From positions 1 to 61,928 of the forward strand of contig CAMLDY010000005.1 in NCBI GenBank assembly GCA_946478895.1: 61,928 nucleotides of DNA. The letters run 5' to 3'. Within the stretch, counting starts at the first letter, position 1, and the number at the start of each line of letters is the position of its first letter. Shown one piece after another: positions 40,768 through 49,775 of this stretch. The position numbers and the translations under genes are program-made. This stretch comes from an uncultured Gemmatimonadota bacterium (lineage in GTDB: Bacteria > Gemmatimonadota > Gemmatimonadetes > Gemmatimonadales > Gemmatimonadaceae). Under the pieces are notes generated by a model. The model had not been told where the DNA came from, did no database searches, and was given only the letters and a program-made list of their open reading frames with translations.

Positions 40768-41991
40768 ATGAATCACGGGGACACCGAAGTGCTCAATAAG
40801 AATTTCGACGCGGAGCTCAGGGGGGCGATCGAGAAGCTCAAAGAGGATCGGGTTTACAAGCGGCTCAACTATCTGGCGTCGCCGCAGGATGCGCGGGTCC
40901 AGATGGAGGGACGCGGCGAGGTGGTCATTCTGTCGTCGAACAACTACCTCGGGTTGTCGAACAATCCGGACGTGATTGCCGCGGGAATCGACGGACTGAA
41001 GAAGTTCGGCGCGGGTACGGGTAGCGTGCGCTTCATCTGCGGCACGTTCACGGTGCACCGCGATCTTGAAAGGGCGATTGCAGACCTGGTGGGCACCGAG
41101 GCATCTCTCACCTACGTCTCGGCGTGGAACGCCAATGAAGGACTGACGGCGTCGATCGTCGAGCAGAACGACTTCGTGGTGTCCGACGCGCTCAATCACG
41201 CGTCGATCATCGACTCGATCAGGCTCGCCAAGTCGATCACCAAGTGCACGACCGCGGTCTATCAGCACTCGGATCTCGACGACCTGCGGTCGAAGCTGGA
41301 GTCGGCCAGGAGCGCGCGGCGGAGAGTCATCTGGACGGACGGGGTGTTCTCCATGGAGGGGAGCATCGCGAAGCTGCCCGACATTCTGCAGATCGCCCGC
41401 GACTACGACGCCATCGTCGCCGTTGACGATTCGCATGGGACGGGCGTCCTTGGTGCGACGGGCCGCGGCACCGCCGAGCATTTCGGGGTGCTCGGCGAGG
41501 TCGACATCATCACCTCGACGTTGGGGAAGGCGTTGGGGGGAGCGGCGGGCGGATTCGTTGCGGGGCCGGCGTCGCTCTGCGACATGCTGACCCAGCGGTC
41601 CCGGCCGCAGCTGTTTTCCAACGCGCTGCCTCCGACGGTGGCGTCGAGCGCGCTGGGTGCGGTACGGCAGCTCGAGCACCATCCGGAGCTGGTCGCGAAG
41701 CTGCGCGACAACACGCGCTATTTCCGGGGCGCGATCGCCGAAGCGGGGTTCAAGCCTCTGGCCGGAGAGACCCCCATCGTCCCCATAATCGTGGGGGAGA
41801 CGGCCACCGCCATCAAAATGAGTGACATGTTGCTGGATGAAGGCGTCTTTGTGACGGGGTTCGGCTTTCCGGTCGTTCCCCAGGGGCAGGCGCGTGTGCG
41901 TTGTCAGCTCAGCGCGGCCCATTCACGCGACGATCTGGACCTGGCCATTGCGGCCTTCAAGACCGTTGGGACGAAGCTAGGCATAATCTAG
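40768..41991 (+). CDS. kbl: Glycine C-acetyltransferase (2-amino-3-ketobutyrate CoA ligase)
   Basis: 407 aa, an alpha-oxoamine synthase of PLP fold type I. Landmarks: NNYLGLSNNPDVI, GTGSVRFICGTFTVHRDLE, the PLP Asp/His region VDDSHGTGVLG, and the Schiff-base Lys254 in STLGKALGG. It cleaves 2-amino-3-ketobutyrate with CoA to glycine and acetyl-CoA. Paired with tdh upstream (42 bp apart), giving the complete threonine-to-glycine pathway. Confidence 0.95.
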   Translation: MNHGDTEVLNKNFDAELRGAIEKLKEDRVYKRLNYLASPQDARVQMEGRGEVVILSSNNYLGLSNNPDVIAAGIDGLKKFGAGTGSVRFICGTFTVHRDLERAIADLVGTEASLTYVSAWNANEGLTASIVEQNDFVVSDALNHASIIDSIRLAKSITKCTTAVYQHSDLDDLRSKLESARSARRRVIWTDGVFSMEGSIAKLPDILQIARDYDAIVAVDDSHGTGVLGATGRGTAEHFGVLGEVDIITSTLGKALGGAAGGFVAGPASLCDMLTQRSRPQLFSNALPPTVASSALGAVRQLEHHPELVAKLRDNTRYFRGAIAEAGFKPLAGETPIVPIIVGETATAIKMSDMLLDEGVFVTGFGFPVVPQGQARVRCQLSAAHSRDDLDLAIAAFKTVGTKLGII

Positions 41992-42002
41992 AGGAAGCCT
42001 TC

Positions 42003-42650
42003 ATGCAGAAGCTCAGAGCAGTCGTCGTGGCGATGGCAGCCACGGTCGTCGTTTCCGCGGGCGCGAACGCGCAAGGGATGCGGAACTTCGACAACTCATG
42101 GTTCTGGGGTTTCAAATCCGGAATCAACACCTTTTCGGTGCCCGGTCACGGCAACACGTCAACCGTCGATCTCGGCGTCGATTGGATGATCACCCGCACC
42201 AAGGGCGGCCTCTACGTTTCTGGCAATCAGTCGATCTTCGAGCGCGACCTGATAGTAGCTGATGGAGCATCGCAAACCGGCCAACGCACGGTCAGGGTGA
42301 ACGATCTCCGCCGCATCAGTGTCGGAGCACTCGTATTTCCCAAGCATTTCGGCGGCATCACTCCCTACGGCGGACTGGGCTACACCATCGCCGTGCTCGG
42401 CGACGCCCGCGTTTTCGTAGACAGCGCCAACACCTTCCCCTCGAACGCGTTCCTCGACCAGGTCGAGGCCGCGCGCAGCCGCAGCGCGATCATGGGAATG
42501 TTCGGCCTTCAGATCCAGATGAGCAGACTGGCGGTATTCGGTCAGGAAACGCTGATCCCCAGCAGCCCCAGCTTCCTGTTCCCCAGCGTGTTCAACTTCT
42601 TCGAGTTCGGCATCCGCCTGAACTTCGGCAGCTCCATCGATCGGGACTAG
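42003..42650 (+). CDS. Secreted outer-membrane beta-barrel protein, unknown
   Basis: 215 aa from the ATG at 42003, with an AGAGGAAG ribosome site. The signal peptide (core VVVAMAATVVVSAGANA) is cleaved before QGMRNF. The mature part has alternating hydrophobic strands (WFWGFKSGINTFSV, ISVGALVFPKHFGGITPYGGLGYTIAV) and ends in FNFFEFGIRLNFG, the typical closing strand of small outer-membrane barrels. No named family. It starts 11 bp after kbl, so possibly on the same transcript, then a terminator. Confidence 0.78.
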   Translation: MQKLRAVVVAMAATVVVSAGANAQGMRNFDNSWFWGFKSGINTFSVPGHGNTSTVDLGVDWMITRTKGGLYVSGNQSIFERDLIVADGASQTGQRTVRVNDLRRISVGALVFPKHFGGITPYGGLGYTIAVLGDARVFVDSANTFPSNAFLDQVEAARSRSAIMGMFGLQIQMSRLAVFGQETLIPSSPSFLFPSVFNFFEFGIRLNFGSSIDRD

Positions 42651-42680
42651 CAGCTCTCGGCGCACCCCTTCAATGGAATG

Positions 42681-42708
42681 ACGGCTCCCGTGAGGGAGCC
42701 GTTTTTTT
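42681..42708. terminator. Terminator after the 42003-42650 gene
   Basis: A 9-bp stem ACGGCTCCC / GGGAGCCGT with loop GTGA and a seven-T tail on the plus strand. Confidence 0.92.
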
Positions 42709-42731
42709 GTCCACGAGTGCGGAGTGCGGGA

Positions 42732-43406
42732 CTAGGACGAGACCTTCCCCCTGGACACGAAGCGGTTGCCGCGGACGATCCATCTGAGCGGCCAATCCGC
42801 CGACTTGGTTATGCCGATCCGCGCGGTGACTTCGACTTGCTCATCGGGGACTGCTTCGCCGGCGCGAATCACCACCGGGTAGCGCTGGAGGGGGCGGCCG
42901 GTATGCGCGCCGGTGATGCCGAGCGCGGTGCAGAGTTTACCTGGCCCGTTGGTGAGATCGGAATCCTTGCGCACCCGCGGACGGCGGCGGTGCATCAATG
43001 AGATTCCGTCGAGCGGTTCCAGCGCGCGCACGAGTACCGCGCTCGGCGATCCTTCGGCGCGCGTTACCGCATTGAAGCACCAGTACATCCCATAGATGAA
43101 ATACACGTACGAGATCCCGGCGGGGCCGTAGAGGTGCTCCGTGCGACGAGTTCGGCCGGCGGCGGCGTGGCAGGCGAGATCGTGCTCGCCGAGGTAGGCC
43201 TCGGTCTCGACGATGATGCCGCTGGCGATGCCGTAGGCAGTCTTGCACTCGAGCACCGCACCGAGGAGCTCGCGCGAGACGATCTCGGTGTCGCGCTCGT
43301 AGAAGTTGGCGGGGAGAATGCGCCCGCGGTCGAAGCGCGCGCGCGGTCTCGAGCCGAGGAGGGTCGTCGCCGACTCTACCCCGCCCGGGATTGTTGGCCT
43401 GCTCAC
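42732..43406 (-). CDS. mpg: DNA-3-methyladenine glycosylase (AAG/MPG family)
   Basis: 224 aa from the GTG at 43406, which overlaps the coding end of the NYN gene and removes a basic frame extension. AAG-family signatures: FYERDTEIVSRELLGAVL, the catalytic Glu in IIVETEAYLGEHDLACHA, YGPAGISYVYFIYGMYWCFN, and NGPGKLCTALGI. It removes alkylated purines from DNA. Probably translated from the NYN gene transcript; no other repair gene is adjacent. Confidence 0.93.
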   Translation of the reverse strand: MSRPTIPGGVESATTLLGSRPRARFDRGRILPANFYERDTEIVSRELLGAVLECKTAYGIASGIIVETEAYLGEHDLACHAAAGRTRRTEHLYGPAGISYVYFIYGMYWCFNAVTRAEGSPSAVLVRALEPLDGISLMHRRRPRVRKDSDLTNGPGKLCTALGITGAHTGRPLQRYPVVIRAGEAVPDEQVEVTARIGITKSADWPLRWIVRGNRFVSRGKVSS

Positions 43407-43407
43407 A

Positions 43408-45153
43408 CTACTCGCTAGTGGTCTTGCTGCGAGTCTTGCGGGCTGCTCGCCGCGGCGTCGGCTTCTCGCCGCCCTCTTCCGACGCAGCAGCTGATTTGCG
43501 TGGACGACGGGGCTTGCCTTCGCCAGGCGCCGCGCGCTTGCGACCGCGCGGCTTGATGTCGGAGTCGGAAAGCGCATCCTCGCCGGTCATCGGCAAGTCG
43601 GGCGCGATCTCGACGTCGACCGGAGTCGGAGTCGGCTGAGCGATTTCCACGACGCCGACAGATAGCAGGTCTGGCGGGACGATGCCGACGCGGGCGCCAA
43701 TCGGTCCGCGACCGCGACCACGTCCCGGACCCGCTCCGCGCGCGCCCATTCCAGTCGGAGCTGACGGAGTTGTCGGCGCCGGTCCTGGCGGCTCGGCGAT
43801 CGCCAGTTGCTCGCTGACCGACGTAGAAGGAGCCGCTGGCGCGACTTCGTAGTCATCGCCGCGGCGACGCAGGTCGATGATGTCGGCGTCGTGGGCATCC
43901 TGAAGGATGCGATTGAAGTTCCGTTCGCTGAGGCTCTCGCTGTCGCGACCGAGCAGGTCACGCGCAACGATGCGCGCCTGACTGGCGCGGATCGGTGCGC
44001 CGCCGTTGGAGGCGGCAGCACGACGCACCAGATCGAAAGCCTCTTCGCGGCGGAGACGGAGTCCACTGGATCCGATCTCACCGCCCGCTGCGACCGGGGC
44101 TTCGCTCGCCACTTCCGTGGCCGAGACCGCTTCACCGTTCGGCTGTGCGCCACGCGGTTGGCGATCGCGATCACGATCACGACCCCGTCCGCCGCGGCGG
44201 CCGCGACGACCACGGTCGCCAGTCTCCCCTTCGGCTGCGGCCGAGGGTCTCGCAGCGGGCGCCTCCGGTTCCTGGCCGGCGGGGAGAGAGGCTCCACGCG
44301 CGCCCGGAGGTCCGACCTCTAGCTGCCCATTCTCGAGCTTCGTGAGCGAGAGCAGCCCGCGATGGGCGGCTTCGGTGACGAAGCGCGAGAACTTGGACAT
44401 GCCAAGATTCTTTTCGTCGAAGGAGCTGTCGATCTGCTGCATCACCTGCTTGAGTCGATCGGCGCGCATCACATCGCCATTGCGCTTCATGCGTTCGACT
44501 GCTTCGGTGACGAGCTCCCACGGATCCTTCTTGACGACTTCCTCTTCCCCGCTCTTCACGAGTCCGGCGAGCGCGTTGTAGCTGTAGTACTCGTCGCAGT
44601 TCATGACGAGCAGATCGCTCGAGGATTCGCGGATGCCGACGCCGATGACGTATTTGCCGTATTCCTTGAGCTTGGTGACGAGGCTGGCGAAGTCGGAGTC
44701 GCCGGAGAGCAGAATGAAGGTGCCGATCTCCGGGCGAGTGAACACCAGCTCCATCGCATCGACGGCGAGTCTGATGTCGGTGGCGTTCTTCTTTGCGGAG
44801 CCGTACGCCGTCGCCATGATCATGTCGATCGACGACTCGGCGAGGGGCACTATGTACTGGGGATATCGTCGCCAGTCGGCGTAAGCGCGCTGGACCGAGA
44901 CTTTGCCCTTGACGATGTCGGAGGAGAGGAGATTCTTGAGCTCCGTCTGGAGCTCGGAGCGAATGCCCATCGTGACGTTGTCGAAGTCGATGAGCAGTGC
45001 TGCATTCGGAGCGTGGTGCTGGGTGCCTAGTGTTGCCGGGGCCATTGCCTGGGGCCCGCGATGAATCGGGGCGATTGCGTGTGACCCGCGATGTACCGGG
45101 GCGTGTTGCCTGTGCGCGCTAATGTGCGCGGACCGGTGCGGTCGAGAATTCAT
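43408..45153 (-). CDS. NYN (LabA/DUF88) domain protein with OST-HTH/LOTUS-like domain and RGG repeats
   Basis: 581 aa from the ATG at 45153 (AGGAAAG Shine-Dalgarno). The N-terminal 45 residues hold His/Pro/Ala repeats (HRGSHAIAP, HRGPQAMAP). The NYN domain (about 50-200) shows LLIDFDNV and ILLSGDSDFASLV, the Asp set of PIN-like RNases. A predicted winged-helix OST-HTH/LOTUS unit follows (about 215-290; DPWELVTEAVERM, SKFSRFVTEAAHRGLL). An Arg/Gly tract (RGRRGRRGGRGRDRDRD) and a second LOTUS-like unit (about 400-450) come next, then a basic tail. Probably an RNA-binding ribonuclease. Confidence 0.88.
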   Translation of the reverse strand: MNSRPHRSAHISAHRQHAPVHRGSHAIAPIHRGPQAMAPATLGTQHHAPNAALLIDFDNVTMGIRSELQTELKNLLSSDIVKGKVSVQRAYADWRRYPQYIVPLAESSIDMIMATAYGSAKKNATDIRLAVDAMELVFTRPEIGTFILLSGDSDFASLVTKLKEYGKYVIGVGIRESSSDLLVMNCDEYYSYNALAGLVKSGEEEVVKKDPWELVTEAVERMKRNGDVMRADRLKQVMQQIDSSFDEKNLGMSKFSRFVTEAAHRGLLSLTKLENGQLEVGPPGARGASLPAGQEPEAPAARPSAAAEGETGDRGRRGRRGGRGRDRDRDRQPRGAQPNGEAVSATEVASEAPVAAGGEIGSSGLRLRREEAFDLVRRAAASNGGAPIRASQARIVARDLLGRDSESLSERNFNRILQDAHDADIIDLRRRGDDYEVAPAAPSTSVSEQLAIAEPPGPAPTTPSAPTGMGARGAGPGRGRGRGPIGARVGIVPPDLLSVGVVEIAQPTPTPVDVEIAPDLPMTGEDALSDSDIKPRGRKRAAPGEGKPRRPRKSAAASEEGGEKPTPRRAARKTRSKTTSE

Positions 45154-45272
45154 TTTTTTGGGACTTTCCTGTGAGGCTGCGTGCCTGCGATTTTTCGCGC
45201 GCAAGGGCTGCACGCCGTGTTTTTCCTGCGACGGACGCCGCAGGCGGTGCGTCTTCAGGTCCACGCGAGTGA

Positions 45273-45290
45273 GTCAACCCGCAGGTTGAC
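45273..45290. promoter_or_regulatory. Inverted repeat in the NYN/kinase divergent region
   Basis: GTCAACC - CGCA - GGTTGAC, a 7-bp inverted repeat with a 4-bp spacer, shaped like a dimer-binding operator. It lies between two divergent genes. Confidence 0.4.
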
Positions 45291-45322
45291 CGCTTTACCG
45301 GATCCTCGAAGTCGCGCCGTAC

Positions 45323-45339
45323 GGGTATAATTTATACCC
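45323..45339. promoter_or_regulatory. 17-bp palindrome overlapping a consensus -10 box
   Basis: GGGTATAA-T-TTATACCC is a perfect palindrome around one central base and contains TATAAT (45326-45331) on the plus strand. The kinase ATG is only 8 bp beyond it, implying a very short or absent leader. No good -35 is found 16-18 bp upstream. It could be an operator for autoregulation of the kinase operon. Confidence 0.45.
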
Positions 45340-45347
45340 AAACCCCC

Positions 45348-46640
45348 ATGAATCAACTGCGTTTCCGCACGCGATTGGTGTTGATCCTGTCGCTGTTCGC
45401 GATCGTGCCCGCTCTCGTTCTCACTTTGCTGTGGAGCGGCACCGTCAGCACCGCGCTCCCGTTCGTGACCGGGCGTCCGGCGTGGGACAGCGTCGCTGCG
45501 AGCGGCGAGAAAGCGATCGCGGCCGCGCGTCAGGCGCCGCTGACGCCGTCGCAACGGCGCGCGATCGACGCCCACGAGCGGGAGCTGCGCGTGTCGGTGG
45601 AGCAGGCACGTCGCTACACCTTTCTCGCCGGCCGCACCGCACGGGTGATCGCCATCGCCGGGGTGCTGGCGCTTCTGATTCTCACCGGCGCCGCGTCGCG
45701 AGTTGCCGGGCATTTGAGCAGGCAATTGAGCCGGCCGCTCGACGAGCTGGTGCGGTGGACGGAGCTGATTGGACACGGTGAGCCGTTGCCGCCGCCACCC
45801 GAGCCGCGGCTGGTGTCGCGCCGGCACCGAAACGGCGATGACGCCGCGATAATCGAGGTCACCACCAGTCGAGTGCGCGGCGCTCCGGAGTTCGAGACGC
45901 TGCGCCGCAGCATGCGCGAGATGGTCTCTGAGCTGGAGCACGGCCGCCAACAGGCAGTCGAAGCGGAGCGACTGCACGCATTCAGGGAAACTGCGCGCCG
46001 CGTTGCGCACGAGATCAAGAATCCGCTGACGCCGATCCGGTTTGCGCTGGCGAGGCTGCGCGGGCAGGCGCCGGCAGCATTTCAGGAAGACGTCGATGTG
46101 ATCGCCATGGAATCGGAGCGGCTCGATCGAATGGCAAAGAGCTTCGCGGAGTTCGGACGGCTGCCGGAAGGCCCCGCGTCGGAGGTCGACATCGGCGAGC
46201 TCGTTCGCTACACTGCGCGCAGCAGCGTGCCGCCGGGGATCGATCTGGATCTGCACATCGACGACAATCTGCCGCGTATCTTCGGTCACAACGGCGCACT
46301 GGCGGGTGCGCTGAGCAACGTGCTGCTCAACGCCGTCGACGCATCGCCGGAGAACGGACGCATTACCGTGACGGCGAAGCTGGCGAAGATGGGTGGACGC
46401 GACGCGGTGAAGATCTCAGTCGCCGACAACGGCAAGGGCATTGCGCCCGAGAATCTGGAGACGATCTGGGAGCCTTATGTCACCAACAAACCCGGCGGCA
46501 CCGGATTGGGACTCGCGATCGCGCGGCAGGCGGTGTGGGCGCACGATGGAACCGTCACCGCGACGAGCGCGTTGGGAAAAGGAACGGAGATACAGTTTAC
46601 GATACCCGCGAACGGCGCCGGCGCCGTGAGGACAGACTGA
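45348..46640 (+). CDS. NtrY-like membrane sensor histidine kinase
   Basis: 430 aa. Two transmembrane helices (about residues 10-30 and 96-116) enclose a small periplasmic part of about 65 residues, followed by a HAMP-like segment. The H-box is RRVAHEIKNPLTP with His221, the NtrB/NtrY-type signature. N-box NVLLNAVDASPENG, G1 DNGKGIAPEN, G2 GTGLGLAI complete the kinase. It is the first gene of an operon ending in a sigma-54-dependent regulator, a membrane barrel and a DUF4390 protein. The signal is unknown; nitrogen control should not be assumed. Confidence 0.9.
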   Translation: MNQLRFRTRLVLILSLFAIVPALVLTLLWSGTVSTALPFVTGRPAWDSVAASGEKAIAAARQAPLTPSQRRAIDAHERELRVSVEQARRYTFLAGRTARVIAIAGVLALLILTGAASRVAGHLSRQLSRPLDELVRWTELIGHGEPLPPPPEPRLVSRRHRNGDDAAIIEVTTSRVRGAPEFETLRRSMREMVSELEHGRQQAVEAERLHAFRETARRVAHEIKNPLTPIRFALARLRGQAPAAFQEDVDVIAMESERLDRMAKSFAEFGRLPEGPASEVDIGELVRYTARSSVPPGIDLDLHIDDNLPRIFGHNGALAGALSNVLLNAVDASPENGRITVTAKLAKMGGRDAVKISVADNGKGIAPENLETIWEPYVTNKPGGTGLGLAIARQAVWAHDGTVTATSALGKGTEIQFTIPANGAGAVRTD

Positions 46641-46641
46641 A

Positions 46642-46941
46642 ATGGGACCAGAGATAGCCGTTCCGCTCGGAGCTTTTGCCACGGCGATCATTTGTGCGAT
46701 TGGCATTCCACTGGCGCGCGCCTTCGCGCGGAAAATGGACGCCGAGTCGAGAAACCCGCGACTTCCGCTCGAGATCACCAACCGGCTGGAGCGCATGGAC
46801 CAGGCTCTCGAAGCAATCGCAATCGAGGTCGAGCGCATCTCGGAGGGACAGCGCTTCACGACGAAATTGCTGTCCGAAGGCCGGCCGGGTGAACCACGGC
46901 AGGTTCCGTCCTCGACTTCGTCGCAGGGTCGTTCCAGCTAA
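46642..46941 (+). CDS. Small membrane protein with coiled-coil segment
   Basis: 99 aa. One N-terminal transmembrane helix (about residues 5-27) and a helical, charged part likely to form a coiled coil (NRLERMDQALEAIAIEVERISEGQ, about 47-70), then a Ser/Pro-rich tail. It starts one base after the kinase stop and its own stop touches the GTG of the sigma-54 regulator, so it belongs to the signalling operon. No family recognised; possibly a kinase accessory or scaffold. Confidence 0.75.
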   Translation: MGPEIAVPLGAFATAIICAIGIPLARAFARKMDAESRNPRLPLEITNRLERMDQALEAIAIEVERISEGQRFTTKLLSEGRPGEPRQVPSSTSSQGRSS

Positions 46942-48348
46942 GTGCCGATTGTCCTGATCGCCGACGACGAGCCGAACATTCGGCGGATGGTCGGCGCGCT
47001 GCTGACGGGCGAGGGCCACGAAGTCACCGAGACACCGAACGGGGTTGAAGCGGTCGCGCGGGTGCGGGAGGGAGAGCCCGACGTCGCCCTGGTCGATCTC
47101 ATGATGCCGGGCGAGCTCGACGGTATGGCGACGCTGGCGCGGCTTCGCGACGTCGCGCCCGATCTGCCGGTGATCATGATGAGCGGCCGCGCCGGCCTCG
47201 CCGACGCCGTCAAGGCGACCAAGCTCGGCGCGTTCAACTTTCTGGAGAAGCCGCTGACTCCGGAGGGAGTGCTGCTCGCGGTTTCGTCGGCGCTCGAGCT
47301 GCGACAAACGAGGCGCGTAGCGCGGCAGCTGCGCGCCGAGCTCGGCTTCGGCGGGCAGATGGTCGGGACGAGTGCGGCGATGGCGAGCGTCAGGCAGATG
47401 ATCGAGCGGGTCGCGCCGTCGGACGCACGGATTCTGATCACCGGGGAATCGGGGACTGGAAAAGAGCTGGTGGCGAGCGCAATCCACGACGCCAGCCCGC
47501 GCCGCGACAAGCCGTTCGTGCGGGTCAACTGCGCGGCGATTCCGAAGGACCTCGTCGAGAGCGAGATGTTCGGCCACGAGCGCGGCGCGTTCACCGGCGC
47601 GACGCAGACTCGCATCGGACGCTTCGAGCTGGCGAATCACGGAACGCTTTTCCTCGACGAGGTTGGTGATCTCGGGCCCGACGCTCAGGCAAAACTGCTG
47701 CGCGCGATCGAGGCGAAGGAGATTCAGCGCGTCGGAGGCAACAGGATCATCCGCGCCGATGTGCGCATCATCTCCGCGACCAATCACGATCTGCAGCGCG
47801 CCGTGCGGGCCGGAACCTTCCGGGAGGATCTGTTCTTCCGGCTCCAGGTAATCCCGCTGGCAATTCCCCCGCTGCGCGAGAGGGGCGATGACATTATCCA
47901 GCTCGTCGAACATTTCTCCGAGCAGTTTCTGCAGCGGAGTGGGCAGGCGAAGCCGCGCTGGAGAAGCGACGCGCTGCAATTGCTGCGCGACTATCCGTGG
48001 CCGGGCAACGTGCGCGAGCTGGCGAACATCGTCGAGCGACTCGCGATTCTCCATCCCGGCGCGGAGATCACCGGGCCGCAGGTCGAGGAAGTGTTGATCG
48101 TCGATCGGGAGGAGGATGTCGCGCCGGTGACGACCCCGACGCGGAGTCAGGAGCGCGTCGGTGACGATACGACCCGCGGCCCGACGTCGCTGGCGGAACG
48201 GCTCGACACCTTCGAGCGCACGGTGATCGCGCGCGCGCTGGCGGAAGCTGGCGGTAACATCGCTGACGCCGCGCGCAAGCTGCACACCGATCGCCCCAAT
48301 CTTTACCGGCGGATGAAGCGGCTCGGAATCAGCTCGCCGAGGGTATAA
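46942..48348 (+). CDS. Sigma-54-dependent response regulator (NtrC/NtrX family)
   Basis: 468 aa, GTG start. Receiver (1-118) with Asp52 in ALVDLMMPG and Lys103 in LEKPL. The AAA+ domain has Walker A GESGTGKE (168-175), the sigma-54 contact loop GAFTGA (215-220), Walker B TLFLDE (235-240) and the arginine-finger region FREDLFFRLQVIPL. A Fis-type helix-turn-helix closes it (GGNIADAARKLHTDRPNLYRRMKRL). It activates RNA polymerase with sigma-54 after phosphorylation, presumably by the kinase two genes upstream. Targets not identified here. Confidence 0.95.
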   Translation: MPIVLIADDEPNIRRMVGALLTGEGHEVTETPNGVEAVARVREGEPDVALVDLMMPGELDGMATLARLRDVAPDLPVIMMSGRAGLADAVKATKLGAFNFLEKPLTPEGVLLAVSSALELRQTRRVARQLRAELGFGGQMVGTSAAMASVRQMIERVAPSDARILITGESGTGKELVASAIHDASPRRDKPFVRVNCAAIPKDLVESEMFGHERGAFTGATQTRIGRFELANHGTLFLDEVGDLGPDAQAKLLRAIEAKEIQRVGGNRIIRADVRIISATNHDLQRAVRAGTFREDLFFRLQVIPLAIPPLRERGDDIIQLVEHFSEQFLQRSGQAKPRWRSDALQLLRDYPWPGNVRELANIVERLAILHPGAEITGPQVEEVLIVDREEDVAPVTTPTRSQERVGDDTTRGPTSLAERLDTFERTVIARALAEAGGNIADAARKLHTDRPNLYRRMKRLGISSPRV

Positions 48349-48354
48349 CTCGAG

Positions 48355-49734
48355 ATGACGAGAACGCAGCGGGTCACTACACTCATTTGCGCCTTGCTGC
48401 TGCTTCCGGCGATGCGCGTCCGCGCGCAGGACGTCGATACGGTGCGCGCCGATTCGACCGCCGAGCGTCTGGGATTGTGGGCGCGCGCGAGCAGACGAAG
48501 CGGGCTGACCATCGCGACGGGAAAGACCTACAATCGCGTCGAAGGACTGCCGGTTTTTCTGGGCCCGGCGTTCCATGACAGCGCCGGAGCAGCGGAGATC
48601 AATGCATCGGTGATGGGCATCATCCGCAGCGCGAACACGTTTCACTGGGACAGCCAGAATCTCGGGCACCGCATCATCACCGACGTGCGGGTCGGGCACG
48701 GCCGCGGCTACGGGTTCGCGGCATCGTCGTACGATGTGATGACGCCGGTGGAGACCTGGCACCTTCCGGATCCCGACGCGGGTCTGGCAGCGTTTTTCGG
48801 ACACCGCGATTTCCGCGACTACTTCAATCGTCACGGGGCGAAGCTGACGGCGACCTTCAACATGAGCGCGCGCAGCAGCGTGTCTGCCGACTGGAGCGAC
48901 GAGCGGTGGGGCACGGTCGACGAGCGACGGGTCTTCTCGGTCTTCGGGAACGGTGAAGCATGGCGCGCCAATCCGGTTGTCGATGCCGGCCGGTTCCACC
49001 TCGGCGTGCTGCGCGCCAACATCGACACGCGAAATGACGAAGACAATCCGTCCACGGGCTGGCTGATCGTCGCCGAGTACGAGCGCGGTATTGGCGATAT
49101 CGTAGACCTCGCGCCGACATCGCCTTTGGCACGCGTCGCAACGCCGGGGAGGGTGACGTATGGGCGCGGGCTCGTCGATCTGCGACGCTACAACAGGCTG
49201 TCGCCGACGACGTGGTTCAACGCGCGGCTAGTGCTGGGCGGGTGGCTGCACGGCGATGACCTGCCGCTGGAGCGCCGCTTCTCGGTCGGTGGACTGGGCA
49301 CGGTGCCGGGCGTCGACTTCCGGAAGTACGACCCGGGCGTCGTCGATGTGTCGCAGTGCAGCGATGCCGGACCGCCGCCGGCTGGAAATCCGGCGCAGTG
49401 CGAGCGCGTGGCCCTGGCGCAGCTCGAGTATCGCAACGAGCTGCACTCGTCGATGTTCGACTTCCTGAACGCGCGAGCGATCCGGTTGCGCGGAATCGGG
49501 TTCACCGTGCGGCCGACGGCGGTTGCGTTCGTCGATGCCGGCCGCGGCTGGCTGGTGGGTCAGCCGTCTGGAATTCTCCAGTACTCCAGTCACAGCTTCC
49601 CGAGATTCGGGACATTCCGCACCGATGTGGGACTCGGTCTCGATCTGGGGATCATCGGCGCCTACGTGGCGAAATCGGTGTCGAGCCCGAAGGACCCGGC
49701 AAACGTGTTCCTGCGGGTGCGCCGGCTCTTTTAG
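48355..49734 (+). CDS. Omp85/BamA-type beta-barrel without POTRA domains
   Basis: 459 aa. A signal peptide (core LICALLLLPAMRVRA, cleavage before QDVD) is followed directly by a barrel-like region with many amphipathic strands. The C-terminal half matches the surface-antigen/BamA barrel: LPLERRFSVGGLGTVPGVDF (the GG.....G.RG..-type signature), TAVAFVDAGRGW, and the closing strand VFLRVRRLF. No POTRA repeats precede it. POTRA-less Omp85 proteins form outer-membrane pores or insert specific partners. It starts 6 bp after the sigma-54 regulator gene. Confidence 0.8.
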   Translation: MTRTQRVTTLICALLLLPAMRVRAQDVDTVRADSTAERLGLWARASRRSGLTIATGKTYNRVEGLPVFLGPAFHDSAGAAEINASVMGIIRSANTFHWDSQNLGHRIITDVRVGHGRGYGFAASSYDVMTPVETWHLPDPDAGLAAFFGHRDFRDYFNRHGAKLTATFNMSARSSVSADWSDERWGTVDERRVFSVFGNGEAWRANPVVDAGRFHLGVLRANIDTRNDEDNPSTGWLIVAEYERGIGDIVDLAPTSPLARVATPGRVTYGRGLVDLRRYNRLSPTTWFNARLVLGGWLHGDDLPLERRFSVGGLGTVPGVDFRKYDPGVVDVSQCSDAGPPPAGNPAQCERVALAQLEYRNELHSSMFDFLNARAIRLRGIGFTVRPTAVAFVDAGRGWLVGQPSGILQYSSHSFPRFGTFRTDVGLGLDLGIIGAYVAKSVSSPKDPANVFLRVRRLF

Positions 49735-49775
49735 ATGGGACGCATTCGGCTGGTCGATCGAGTGCGGTGGGTGGA

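Noticed and set aside
46597..48999. Long minus-strand frame (800 aa) across the sigma-54 regulator
   Set aside because: It is antisense to a gene with all expected motifs, has no recognisable domain and the Arg/His/Gln-rich composition of a GC-rich shadow frame. The same applies to 12411-14132, 40411-41922, 23909-25147 and 5271-6605.
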